Below are positions 34,882 to 43,021 of a DNA stretch of 64,000 nucleotides, piece after piece. Numbering within the stretch: the stretch's first letter is position 1; each line of letters opens with the position of its first letter. Both the position numbers and the translations under genes were made by a program. The stretch is from Bacillus_BD sp963787345 (lineage in GTDB: Bacteria; Bacillota; Bacilli; Bacillales; Cytobacillaceae). A model generated the notes under the pieces. The model saw only the letters and a program-made list of their open reading frames with translations. It searched no databases and was not told the DNA's origin. The DNA lies in the NCBI GenBank assembly GCA_963787345.1, contig CAWBCW010000026.1:124001-188000 (forward strand), given 5' to 3'.

Positions 34882-35625
34882 AGAGGTTGAAAACCTATCT
34901 TTCACCAGGAATTTTTATTTTATTATTACTGCTTATTTGGGGAAATAGGCGCACGGATTTATAACAAAAGTTTTGTCCTGCCGTCACCAACAGATATCGG
35001 TGAGAAACTATGGGAGTTAAAGGGAATTTTACTATTTGTCCATTTACCGGCAACATTATCAATAATCGTTTTAGGACTAGCAGCTTCTCTTATCATCGGG
35101 ATTGGATTAGCTGTTTCTATGTATATCAGTAAAACAATCGAAAAAACATTTTATCCACTTATTATTGCATCCCAAACGGTCCCGACGATTGCTTTGGCGC
35201 CTATTTTCGTTGTTTGGTTCGGTTATTCAATTTGGAGCAAAGTGCTAGTTACGTTTTTAATTACTTTTTTCCCTTTGACCGTGAGTACATTTGATGGATT
35301 GAAATCAGCTAATAAAGATTTAAAAGAATTACTGCTCACGATGGGAGCGTCGAAGAAAGAAATTTTTTTAAAATTAGATGTTCCGTCTGCTTTGCCTTCA
35401 ATGTTCTCAGGGTTAAAAGTAGCTGTAACGGTCAGTGTTATCGGGGCGGCCATTGGAGAATGGTTAGGAGCGCAGGCTGGACTGGGTTATTTTAGTCGTA
35501 GAATGATGACTCAATTTGATGGAGCCGCTGTTTTTGCTCCAATCGTCCTTTTGGCATTTGTCGGAATTCTATTATTTTTACTCGTTATATGGTTAGAAAA
35601 ATTTTGTTTGAAATGGAGGAAATAA
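34878..35625 (+). pseudogene. ABC transporter permease (ThiX-like), frameshifted
   Basis: ATG 34878 overlaps the ATPase stop (ATGA) and encodes KRLKTYLSPGIFILLLLLIW, then runs into a stop at 34965. Dropping one G from the GGGG run at 34939-34942 restores EIGARIYNKSFVLPSPTDIGEKLWE, and the frame continues through a full BinPDT_transp-1-type permease to 35625. The coupling segment ELLLTMGASKKEIFLKLDVPSALPSMFSGLKVA is intact. As sequenced, only a 168-residue fragment from ATG 35119 could be translated. It is the membrane subunit of the thiamine-precursor importer. Confidence 0.85.
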
Positions 35626-35627
35626 GG

Positions 35628-35678
35628 ATGAGAAAGTTAGTTTTAATTAGTATAGGGTTACTTCTGTTTTTTATTTGA
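35628..35678 (+). pseudogene. Stub of the ABC transporter substrate-binding lipoprotein (ThiY-like)
   Basis: GGAGGAAATAAGG leads to ATG 35628 and a 16-residue hydrophobic signal peptide start (RKLVLISIGLLLFF) ending in TGA. The position is where ThiY is expected in a thiXYZ operon, but nothing downstream in any frame resembles a binding protein. The gene is cut off within its signal peptide, at what looks like a deletion junction near 35670-35690. Confidence 0.7.
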
Positions 35679-35793
35679 TAGGCTATGTTAAATCCTAATC
35701 TTGATTTTCAAACGGTCTCATGTGTATGGGGTCACTACGTTACTCATTCGGGTAAAACCTGCTCATTGTCATACACATAAGGCTAATTAGCTA

Positions 35794-36305
35794 TTAGATA
35801 AGAAACATCGCAACAACCGTTGTAACGACTAAACCGATACAAACCGGGAGTAGGTTTCGTCTGGCAAGCTCAAATGGGCTTACATTACAAATCGCTGCAG
35901 CAGGGATTAAAGCCCAAGGGATAAGCGTACCTCCTCCAACCCAAATCGCAGAAATCTGACCAAGAGCCGTTAATGTTGCTGCTCCATCACCGATTGCATG
36001 GGAGAATAAGTTGGCAATTGAGCCAGCCAGTGAAATACCGGAAAAGCCTGAACCGTCTAATCCAGTTATTGCACCGACAATTGTTAAAGTAACGGCTCCA
36101 ATTTCAGCGGTTAACGGAACAACACTTGCAAAAGCAACACCTAAATCATTAACAATCCCATTTGAGGTCTTTGGAAGAAAATCACCAATGATGGTATTAA
36201 AACCTGCGTCTCCTAAATAGAAGAAGGCAGCAATTGGAATAACAGGTCCAAATACTCTAAATCCAAACTGAAAGCCATCAATATTCCTTGTTGTTTTGTA
36301 TGTTC
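35794..36305 (-). pseudogene. C-terminal fragment of a multi-helix membrane transporter
   Basis: A minus-strand frame runs from about 36305 to a stop at 35796-35794 without a start codon. It reads RNIDGFQFGFRVFGPVIPIAAFFYLG, FLPKTSNGIVNDLGVAFA, GAITGLDGSGFSG, ATLTALGQISAIWVGGGTLIPWALIPAAAICNVSPFELARRN and ends VVTTVVAMFLIS. These are about six membrane segments of an uncharacterised Bacillus transporter family, roughly the last 170 residues. The N-terminal half is missing; the sequence switches at about 36300 to a chemoreceptor in the opposite orientation. Confidence 0.75.
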
Positions 36306-37590
36306 CACCCTAAGGCTAATATAGAACCTATAAACGAAATGGCTTACTTTACAATAGTCATCGTTGCTATAAGTATCGCTGTTACAACAATTGTAATTCT
36401 TCTTCTCGTTAGAACAATAACAAAGCCGTTAAATCATCTTCGTAAAACAATGAGAGAAGTAAGGGAGGGGAACTTCCAGCATTCAACAAATATTAAAACG
36501 AATTTACCTGAAATCGTATCTTTGCAAAAAAGTTATAACGCGATGATTAATCATATTAGCGGGATGCTTCATGAGCTGAAGGAAACGACGAAGGAACTAG
36601 AAAATACAGGGTCAGAATTAAAAGAGGCATCAGGAAATGCGTTAACATCCAGTCAAGAATTAGTTGAATCAATCCATATGGTACGACAAGGAGCTGTAGA
36701 AACAGCAAGTAGCTCTGAAGATAGTGCGAATAACTTTAAAAAGATGAAATGGATGATTGAAAATATGATGGGCAATATGGACACAGGTTTTTGACCGCTC
36801 AGAAAATATGAATTTGTCAGCCAATCGCGGTGAGAAAAGTATGGATGAATTAATTTCAACGATTGGTACATTTGAGGAAGACTTTGATAATTTAACAAAA
36901 ACAATTCAGCAAGTAAAAGACTATTCTTCTTCAATTACCAATTTGGTTGGGTTAGTGAATGGAATTGCCGAACAAACGAAACTGCTAGCCTTGAACGCAT
37001 CGATCGAAGCAGCACGTGCCGGAGATGCAGGAAAAGGGTTTGCTGTAGTAGCTCAAGAAGTTCGGAATCTGGCTGAGCAATCAACAAAGGCAACAGAAGA
37101 AATCTCACATTCGGTCTTAAATATGGAGAATATTACAGTTGGGGCTTCCCAGGAATTCGAGCAAATGCTTTCTAAAATTAAAAATAACTTGCAAATGGCC
37201 CATGAATCCAAAATTTCATTTGATGAATTGATGGAGGAAATTGCTGAAGTAAGTGATAAGCTTCAAGGGATACAGGGGGAATTGGAGGATTTAGGAGGCA
37301 TTCTGCCGCATCTTGAACAAACGGCAGACGACTTTTCATCTATATCTCAGGAAACTTTAGCAAGTGCAGAGGAGATGCTCGCATCAAGTGAAAATCAAAT
37401 TGTCCAAATGGAAGGTACAAATGAAGCAGGCTTAAAATTAAATGCATTATCACAGTCACTCTCGAGCAATCACAAAGCGTTTTCAAGTTTCATAACAAAA
37501 AAACTAGGCAAATCACTGCCTAGTTTTTTATGCTTTAATATGTTGTTTATTTTCTTTTCTTTTTTCTTTGGTTTTAACTTGCACATCTGA
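36306..37590 (+). pseudogene. Methyl-accepting chemotaxis protein lacking its sensor domain, frameshifted
   Basis: The sequence begins inside the second membrane helix (MAYFTIVIVAISIAVTTIVILLLV), then a HAMP domain (TITKPLNHLRKTMREVREGNF) and the signalling domain with ALNASIEAARAGDAGKGFAVVAQEVRNLAEQS. The periplasmic sensor half and the start are absent. The frame breaks at 36788-36792: one T too many in TTTTT, since GGT TTT GAC restores DRSENMNLSANRGEKSMDELI. At the 3' end the frame runs on through a terminator into the racemase gene. It could not signal as sequenced. Confidence 0.88.
37498..37529. terminator. Terminator between the chemoreceptor remnant and the racemase
   Basis: AAAAACTAGGCA / TGCCTAGTTTTT with a 6-base loop. 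T-runs lie on both strands, and the racemase stop codon touches its edge. Confidence 0.85.
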
Positions 37591-38487
37591 CACCTTATGC
37601 GGAGACAGGTTAACCGTATACCATCGTTTTCCGTCCTCATCCGTGTTATTATCCAATGGTGTAATGTCCGCATGTGGAAATTTACTTTTAGTGGAATAAT
37701 ACTCCTTAGGGGACAATCTCAATTCTTTCTCATATGTATCATCTGCAAAAGTTTCTGCTAGAAAACGAGCGAATTGTTGACCCTTTACGAACTTCCCAGA
37801 TAGCTCAATGGAACGTTTCACGAGTACATCCATTGCATCGATGCAATATTTTTCAACATCCTCATTTAATGTGATGCATGATAATTCCGTACAAGCCAAT
37901 ATCACACAATTGCACTCATGGTTGAAAATAAAGTCAAAAATAATATTTTCAATCTCCGTTACATCAAGGGTTAAATCACTTTTCACTTTATTATAAATAA
38001 TATCCATGACTTGTGTTTGTATGTCATCGTGGGGATAATGTACCTCTAGCCCATAAGAATGAGCGACCTTTTTATAAATATCACTTTTTATTGTTCCATT
38101 TGTTGCCATAATTCCAACTTTGGCGTTGCTACCATACTTCTCTGTTATTTCTTTAATAGTTTCCTCAACCATATTAATCACATGAATATTCGTCTTTTCT
38201 TGAATTTTATCATAAAAGTAATGAGATGTATTACATGGAATTGCAATGTTAGCGACACCCGCCTTCTCTAGAAGAGCGATATCCTTTTTAATACCATCCA
38301 GAAAAGGCCCATCTTCACCACTTAAAATCGTCTCCGTTCGATCAGGCAATGTCGCATGGTTTAAAATAACGATATTAATATGGTCTTGATCTTTGTGGGC
38401 ATCTGTACTCTCAATGACTTTATCGAAAAAGACAGAGGTTGCCTTTGGACCCATTCCACCGATAATTCCTAAACTTTTTGACTCCAT
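37528..38487 (-). CDS. Aspartate/glutamate racemase-family protein with C-terminal extension
   Basis: I place the start at ATG 38487 (AGGTGA five bases upstream), which gives the canonical ESKSLGIIGGMGPKATSVFF. An upstream in-frame ATG at 38556 exists but has a poor ribosome binding site. The two catalytic cysteines are in IPCNTSHYFYD and ILACTELSCI, the usual pair for cofactor-independent Asp/Glu racemases. A C-terminal tail of about 90 residues (LAETFADDTYEKELRLSPKEYYSTKSKFPHADITPLD onward) goes beyond the usual 230-240 residues. It is the third gene, on the same strand, of a cassette with a MurE-like ligase and an ATP-grasp enzyme, so it likely supplies a D-amino acid to them. Confidence 0.82.
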   Translation of the reverse strand: MESKSLGIIGGMGPKATSVFFDKVIESTDAHKDQDHINIVILNHATLPDRTETILSGEDGPFLDGIKKDIALLEKAGVANIAIPCNTSHYFYDKIQEKTNIHVINMVEETIKEITEKYGSNAKVGIMATNGTIKSDIYKKVAHSYGLEVHYPHDDIQTQVMDIIYNKVKSDLTLDVTEIENIIFDFIFNHECNCVILACTELSCITLNEDVEKYCIDAMDVLVKRSIELSGKFVKGQQFARFLAETFADDTYEKELRLSPKEYYSTKSKFPHADITPLDNNTDEDGKRWYTVNLSPHKVSDVQVKTKEKRKENKQHIKA

Positions 38488-38587
38488 TATTTCACCTAGT
38501 TTCTCTCTTAATTCATTGAACTCTAGTTTCATTTTCTCCATATACAGTGAATGCATGCAAAAAGAACCTACGTCTTAAAATGAAGGA

Positions 38588-38614
38588 AAAACAGGATGAA
38601 TTTAATCCTGTTTT
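38588..38614 (-). terminator. Terminator between the MurE-like and racemase genes
   Basis: A perfect 10-bp stem AAAACAGGAT / ATCCTGTTTT. On the minus strand it continues to a run of five Ts, so the racemase probably needs readthrough or its own promoter. Confidence 0.75.
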
Positions 38615-38619
38615 GTCTT

Positions 38620-40098
38620 TTAAATGATGTATTGCTTCTCTTTAAAAATTTCCAACACAATTTCTGTCTCATGAAAGGGAATTTCCCTATCGCCAATTAC
38701 CTGTGAAGTTTCATGACCTTTGCCAGCTAATAAAATTGTATCGCCTTTTTCACTCATCTCAATTGCATGGCGGATGGCATCTTTGCGGTCAACAACAGCG
38801 GTATAAGCCCCATTTTCCTCTTCTATCGCTTCAATAATTTCTTTAATAATCTCATTGGGATCTTGAAACTTTGGATTATCAGAGGTGACGATTGAAAGAT
38901 CAGCAAATCTTGCCGCGACCTTGCCCATGGCAATCCTTTTATCTTTGCCAAGCTCTCCAGGAGCGGCATATACACCAAAGACTAACAAAATCCGTCCTTT
39001 TGTATTGGTTCGCAATGTTGTTAAGGCTTTTTCTAATGCGTCTTCTGTATGGGCAAAATCAACGACTACTTTTCGATTTTCATCTTGATAAATCACTTCG
39101 AGTCTTCCTTTAATATTCTCTAAAGTAAGCAACCCTTTTTGGATATCTGGAAGACTAATTTTATTACTATAAGCACAGGCAATTGCTGCTAGGCTATTAT
39201 AAACATTAAAAATACCAGGAATATTGACGGTTATCTCAATAGAACCATCTAGTGTTTTCAACGTGTATTTAGAATAATCACTGTCCAACTCAATATTGGT
39301 AGCCATAATGTCGGCCTCATTTTCAATTCCATATGTGAGCACAGGCACATGATAAGTTTTCGCCATCTCAAGTAATCTTTGTCCATATGGATCATCGATA
39401 TTAATGATATTGCAATCGGAAGTCATCTTAAATAACTGGGCTTTTGCTAAAAAGTACTCTTCCATCGTATGATGTAGTTCTAAATGATCGGGTGTTAAGT
39501 TTGTGAAAATTCCCGTGTTAAATTGAGAAAATGCGGTGCGCTTTAAGCTAAGCGCATGGGAAGAGACTTCCATAATACAATCATCAATTTCACTTTCCAC
39601 CATCTCAGAAAACAACTGCTGCAAATTCAGTGATTCTGGCGTTGTGTTTTTATTTTTAATTTGCTGCTTATTAATGATCGTTCCGATTGTTCCAATTAGG
39701 CCAATTGATTTATGGGCTTGTTCAAAAATCGATTTAATAAAATAGGTGGTGGATGTTTTTCCATTTGTGCCTGTAATACCAATTAGGTTTAATTTTTCCG
39801 TAGGTTGATCATAAAAGTTTGTAGACACTTTTGCTAATGCTTGTCTAGAATCTTCTACCTTTAAGATTGTTACATTCCCATCAACTTGAATATCCTTTTC
39901 AGTAATAACCGCTGTTGCACCTTTTTCGATTGCTTTATCAATAAAGGTATGTCCATCTACTGAAAAGCCGGAAATCGCCACAAATAAACTATTTTCTTTT
40001 ACTTCTCTAGAATCATAAGCAATTGAGCTAACTTCTTTCTCTAGGTCTCCTTTTTGAAGAGTGAAAGTAAGGTTTTCTACAATCTTTGTAAGTAACAT
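38620..40098 (-). CDS. MurE-like Mur ligase, divergent paralogue
   Basis: About 492 residues, start ATG 40098 with GGAGG eight bases upstream (the TTG at 40113 overlaps that site). The order of domains is that of MurE: an N-terminal UDP-binding domain (IAYDSREVKENSLFVAISGFSVDGHTFI), the P-loop GITGTNGKTST near 107-117, the TTPES and HLELHHTMEEYFLAKAQLF segments with the carbamylated-lysine region, and a C-terminal domain. Two features depart from housekeeping MurE. The meso-DAP specificity motif DNPR reads DNPK, and the usual GCGGDRDKTKRP loop is changed to GVYAAPGELGKDKR. It therefore probably ligates a different amino acid or substrate. It sits between an ATP-grasp gene and an Asp/Glu racemase. 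Confidence 0.82.
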   Translation of the reverse strand: MLLTKIVENLTFTLQKGDLEKEVSSIAYDSREVKENSLFVAISGFSVDGHTFIDKAIEKGATAVITEKDIQVDGNVTILKVEDSRQALAKVSTNFYDQPTEKLNLIGITGTNGKTSTTYFIKSIFEQAHKSIGLIGTIGTIINKQQIKNKNTTPESLNLQQLFSEMVESEIDDCIMEVSSHALSLKRTAFSQFNTGIFTNLTPDHLELHHTMEEYFLAKAQLFKMTSDCNIINIDDPYGQRLLEMAKTYHVPVLTYGIENEADIMATNIELDSDYSKYTLKTLDGSIEITVNIPGIFNVYNSLAAIACAYSNKISLPDIQKGLLTLENIKGRLEVIYQDENRKVVVDFAHTEDALEKALTTLRTNTKGRILLVFGVYAAPGELGKDKRIAMGKVAARFADLSIVTSDNPKFQDPNEIIKEIIEAIEEENGAYTAVVDRKDAIRHAIEMSEKGDTILLAGKGHETSQVIGDREIPFHETEIVLEIFKEKQYII

Positions 40099-40143
40099 AT
40101 TGCTTGCCTCCAATGATGGGTAACTGCTTATTCACTCAGTATA

Positions 40144-41373
40144 TTACCTTTTCGCTACTTTTTTAAACACCTTTTCAAAGATGATCCCTGCGTAGGCAAA
40201 CGCCGGTTTTGGATCGCTCCAATCCCAAATTGCATGAGCTTTTCGTCTTAACAGGGATTTAATAACTGGGCCAAGTGTAAGTTGTCCAGTTTTAAGGTAG
40301 TCGCGAATCGCTAATAAGTCTTCATAAGCATACCAAAAGAAAAGTCCTGTATTTTCTTTTACCGCTTTTGGTTCCAATGGGTTACCAGTCAACTCCCGAT
40401 ATGTGATATAAGGGAAGTTCAAGCCAATCTTGTATAATAAATTATTAAAGTTTGTAATCCGCACATTTAATTCAATTAAATAAAATTTTCCTGTTTCTGC
40501 ATCTTTCTTAAATTCAATTTCAACAAAGCCTTTAAAACCGATTCCCTCTAGGAATTTAGATCCGATTTCATAGAGCTCTGGCACATATTTTTGTTCTGTA
40601 TAGACAGATGCTCCAAAATTAATAGGGAATTGGCGGTGTTTGTTACAAGTTGTCCAATGAGTGACCTTTGCGTTCTGATTTAAATAGGCGTCAAACGTAT
40701 ACATATGGTCATCAAAACCAGGGATAATTCGTTGGATAATCACTTCTTGCTCAGCCTTTTTTGCTTTATTAAGGGCGCTTTCCAACTCTTCTTTGTTGTG
40801 AACTATAAACAACTTTCTCCTAAAAATGGACACGAAGGTTGGTGAATCAGTCGGCTTTACTAAACATGGGTACTTGATGATTTTATCTACTTTTTCAAAT
40901 AAATTTTCGTCATCTGCATAAAGTGTTTCGGGAACGGCCACACCATGCTCGATCGCTAACTTGTGGAGTGCTTGCTTATCCATCGTTTTTGTATATAAAC
41001 CTTGCTCTGTTTGGGGAATAAGATAATATTCTTTTAGTTCATCTAAATACTGGTCAATAACCTCAACATAAGAATCGTGACAAGGAATAAGTACGGGTGG
41101 TGCACTTTGTTGTTTTGCATAATCCTTTAAAAATTGTATAAAGGCCTCTGTTTCATTCTTATAGTGAGGGGATATAAGACGCTCAGAACAGTATTTCGTT
41201 TTGGTACCATAAGCATGTTCATCGGAATAATCGATAGCTACCGTATGTACGCCTCGTTTCCCTAAACATCTTATCGTACTTAAGCCTATATAATAATTGT
41301 TACCTAAAATAACTGCCTTATTATTCATCCTTGGAATCTCCTCTATATTTATATCAAATTCGCTCCGGTTCAT
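40144..41373 (-). CDS. ATP-grasp carboxylate-amine ligase (D-aspartate ligase-like)
   Basis: About 409 residues. I use ATG 41373 with GAGG eight bases upstream; ATG 41328 (NNKAVILGNNYYIG) is an alternative. The N-terminal pre-ATP-grasp Rossmann-like region has VLIPCHDSYVEVIDQY. The ATP-grasp core has YPCLVKPTD near 190, EVIIQRIIPGFDDHMYTFDAYL and GFVEIEFKKD..GKFYLIELNVR for metal and nucleotide binding. The layout recalls PRK06849/D-aspartate ligase (Asl-fm) type enzymes that activate a carboxylate and join it to an amine. It is the first gene of the cassette, 45 bases before the MurE-like gene. Substrates are unknown. Confidence 0.78.
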   Translation of the reverse strand: MNRSEFDINIEEIPRMNNKAVILGNNYYIGLSTIRCLGKRGVHTVAIDYSDEHAYGTKTKYCSERLISPHYKNETEAFIQFLKDYAKQQSAPPVLIPCHDSYVEVIDQYLDELKEYYLIPQTEQGLYTKTMDKQALHKLAIEHGVAVPETLYADDENLFEKVDKIIKYPCLVKPTDSPTFVSIFRRKLFIVHNKEELESALNKAKKAEQEVIIQRIIPGFDDHMYTFDAYLNQNAKVTHWTTCNKHRQFPINFGASVYTEQKYVPELYEIGSKFLEGIGFKGFVEIEFKKDAETGKFYLIELNVRITNFNNLLYKIGLNFPYITYRELTGNPLEPKAVKENTGLFFWYAYEDLLAIRDYLKTGQLTLGPVIKSLLRRKAHAIWDWSDPKPAFAYAGIIFEKVFKKVAKR

Positions 41374-41440
41374 ACTCAAGCCTCGAAAGACTTCAATAAA
41401 AAAATCTAGGGCTTGACGGAGGCTACTCTATAGTCTCTAT

Positions 41441-41469
41441 AATATATAAATATTGACATACAGTGACAA
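41441..41469 (-). promoter_or_regulatory. Promoter of the ATP-grasp/MurE cassette
   Basis: On the minus strand TTGTCA (41469-41464), 17-base spacer, TATATT (41446-41441), about 70 bases before the first start codon. Confidence 0.5.
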
Positions 41470-41605
41470 ATTTTTCAATCATTATAAGGTTGGATATTTG
41501 GGATTATTTATCCCAGTTACCTTACATAAATAACTCATTTTTTTCAGAGGGGTCAAAAAAACTGAGTTATAATTGTGAAAATGGTCATAAAGAAATAAAA
41601 TAAAA

Positions 41606-41631
41606 AAGGATGTATCGCAAGGAACATCCTT
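41606..41631 (-). terminator. Terminator downstream of the SinI-like remnant
   Basis: A perfect 8-bp stem AAGGATGT / ACATCCTT with a 10-base loop. On the minus strand it runs into TTTTATTTTATTT. Confidence 0.65.
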
Positions 41632-41680
41632 ATCAATCAACCGAGAGATAGCAACTTCTATTTTATTATCTATTAGTGTT

Positions 41681-41788
41681 TTATTTTATTAACTCTTGTT
41701 GCTTCTGGAGGAACTCCCTAATGTCTTGAGGAGTCAACCCCAATTATTTTGCTTGTAAAAGTAATTGTATCCACTCCTGATCTAACAA
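41681..41788 (-). pseudogene. SinI-like anti-repressor domain gene with an in-frame stop
   Basis: From TTG 41788, preceded by a GGGGGAG ribosome binding site at suitable distance, the frame reads LDQEWIQLLLQAK, then TAA, then LGLTPQDIREFLQKQQELIK and a final TAA at 41681. This is the Sin (SinI/SinR C-terminal) helix-turn-helix dimerisation motif (LDxEWxxLxxxAKxxGLxxxEIRxFL), interrupted by a stop at codon 15. SinI-type peptides bind SinR and release biofilm genes. As sequenced, only a 14-residue peptide would be made. The codons after the stop are well conserved, which suggests a recent mutation, a recoding event or a base-call error. Confidence 0.75.
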
Positions 41789-41928
41789 TGATTATACTCC
41801 CCCAATGAACCATTATGAACGATTATTACGATATTCATATCCTATACATTAAAGGAGAAAGGTTAAAGAGAGGTTAAAAAATAGAATCTTTATAATATTT
41901 ATAATAATGAGAGGGATTAGGACTACTT

Positions 41929-42603
41929 TTAAAATGTGAATTTATAACCAAATCCCCTTACTGTTATGATATATGATGGCTTTTTAGGATGAACTTCAAC
42001 TTTCCTCCTCAATGTACTGATATGTACATGAATAGTTTTTAAATCTGCCTTTGAGTCCATTCCCCATATTTGTTCAAAAAGATGTTCTGCGCTAAAGACT
42101 TGATTGGGGTGTTGGGCTAGATAAAGAAGAAGCATTTTTTCCTTTGTATAGAGTTCAACTTCCTGTCCATGTTTGTAAATAGTTTTATTTTGAAAGTTAA
42201 TTGTTAAATTACCATACGTAGATAAGGCTAGTTTGGGAGTAAATCTTCTTAGATGAGCTTTAATTCTCGCAATTAATTCAGAAGGGGCAAATGGTTTTCT
42301 AACATAATCATCACAACCGATTTCAAAGCCTTTCATAACCATGTCTTTTGTCTGTTCTCCTGTAATGAAAATGAGGATGCCATTTGAGATTTCACGGTAC
42401 TTTCGTGCAAGTTCCAACCCGCTTTGATCAGGAAAATGGATATCGAGTAAAAGGATATCAGGGTTTATCGTTTCAATTAATTCGACTCCATGGTGTGGGC
42501 ATGTTGTGGAATGAACGGTAAATCCTTCTCTCTCTAAATAAATCCTCAGAATATTAATTAATTCTTCATCATTTTCAATGATTAAAATCGTTAATGGAGT
42601 CAT
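41929..42603 (-). CDS. OmpR-family response regulator, no intact kinase partner here
   Basis: A 224-residue protein from ATG 42603 (GGAGGG seven bases upstream). The receiver domain has ILIIENDEE (acidic pocket), the phosphoacceptor Asp in DILLLDIHFPDQSG near residue 50, the switch Thr in IFITGEQ, and the Lys in DDYVRKPFAPSEL near 101. The C-terminal OmpR/PhoB winged helix reads LTKEKMLLLYLAQHPNQVFSAEHLFEQIWG-like, with SKADLKTIHVHISTLRRKVE and GFGYKFTF. It is monocistronic or shares a transcript with the SinI-like remnant. The only kinase sequence nearby is a 48-residue fragment on the other strand (42752-42898). Confidence 0.9.
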   Translation of the reverse strand: MTPLTILIIENDEELINILRIYLEREGFTVHSTTCPHHGVELIETINPDILLLDIHFPDQSGLELARKYREISNGILIFITGEQTKDMVMKGFEIGCDDYVRKPFAPSELIARIKAHLRRFTPKLALSTYGNLTINFQNKTIYKHGQEVELYTKEKMLLLYLAQHPNQVFSAEHLFEQIWGMDSKADLKTIHVHISTLRRKVEVHPKKPSYIITVRGFGYKFTF

Positions 42604-42751
42604 ATATTTCCCTCCCATCCCTCTGATTATTTATATTAATTTAGAATATTACTGATATATAAATATAATTATACCATTGGAATAGTCATTTTGTTTTATT
42701 CATCTACTCGAAAAATGGTATGATGGAAATGTATTTTTTGAATTTTAAAAC

Positions 42752-42898
42752 GTGAATGGCAACGATGGAAAATCCCGAGAAGATTCTCATAAAGGTTCAG
42801 GCCTTGGTCTTGCGATAGTAAAAGAAATTATTGAATATCGTAAGGGGGAAATTTGGGTAGAAAGTAAAGCAGGTGCAAGAACCTGTTTTTATATTTAA
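42752..42898 (+). pseudogene. Remnant of a sensor histidine kinase (C-terminal ATPase end)
   Basis: A 48-residue frame contains SHKGSGLGLAIVKEIIEYRKGEIWVES followed by KAGARTCFYI and a stop. This is the G2 box and final strands of a HATPase_c domain. An in-frame TAA at 42746 precedes it, and no dimerisation or sensor domain remains. It is what is left after deletion of the rest of the kinase. Confidence 0.8.
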
Positions 42899-43021
42899 TT
42901 GTCACTGGTTAAAAGTGACGGATAAAAAATTTATTTTCGAATGGTATCAATGTAAAGTATTATTTTAGATGAGAATAATGGTTAAAATAAAGCCGATAAG
43001 AATCAAAAGGAAGGTCAGTAT

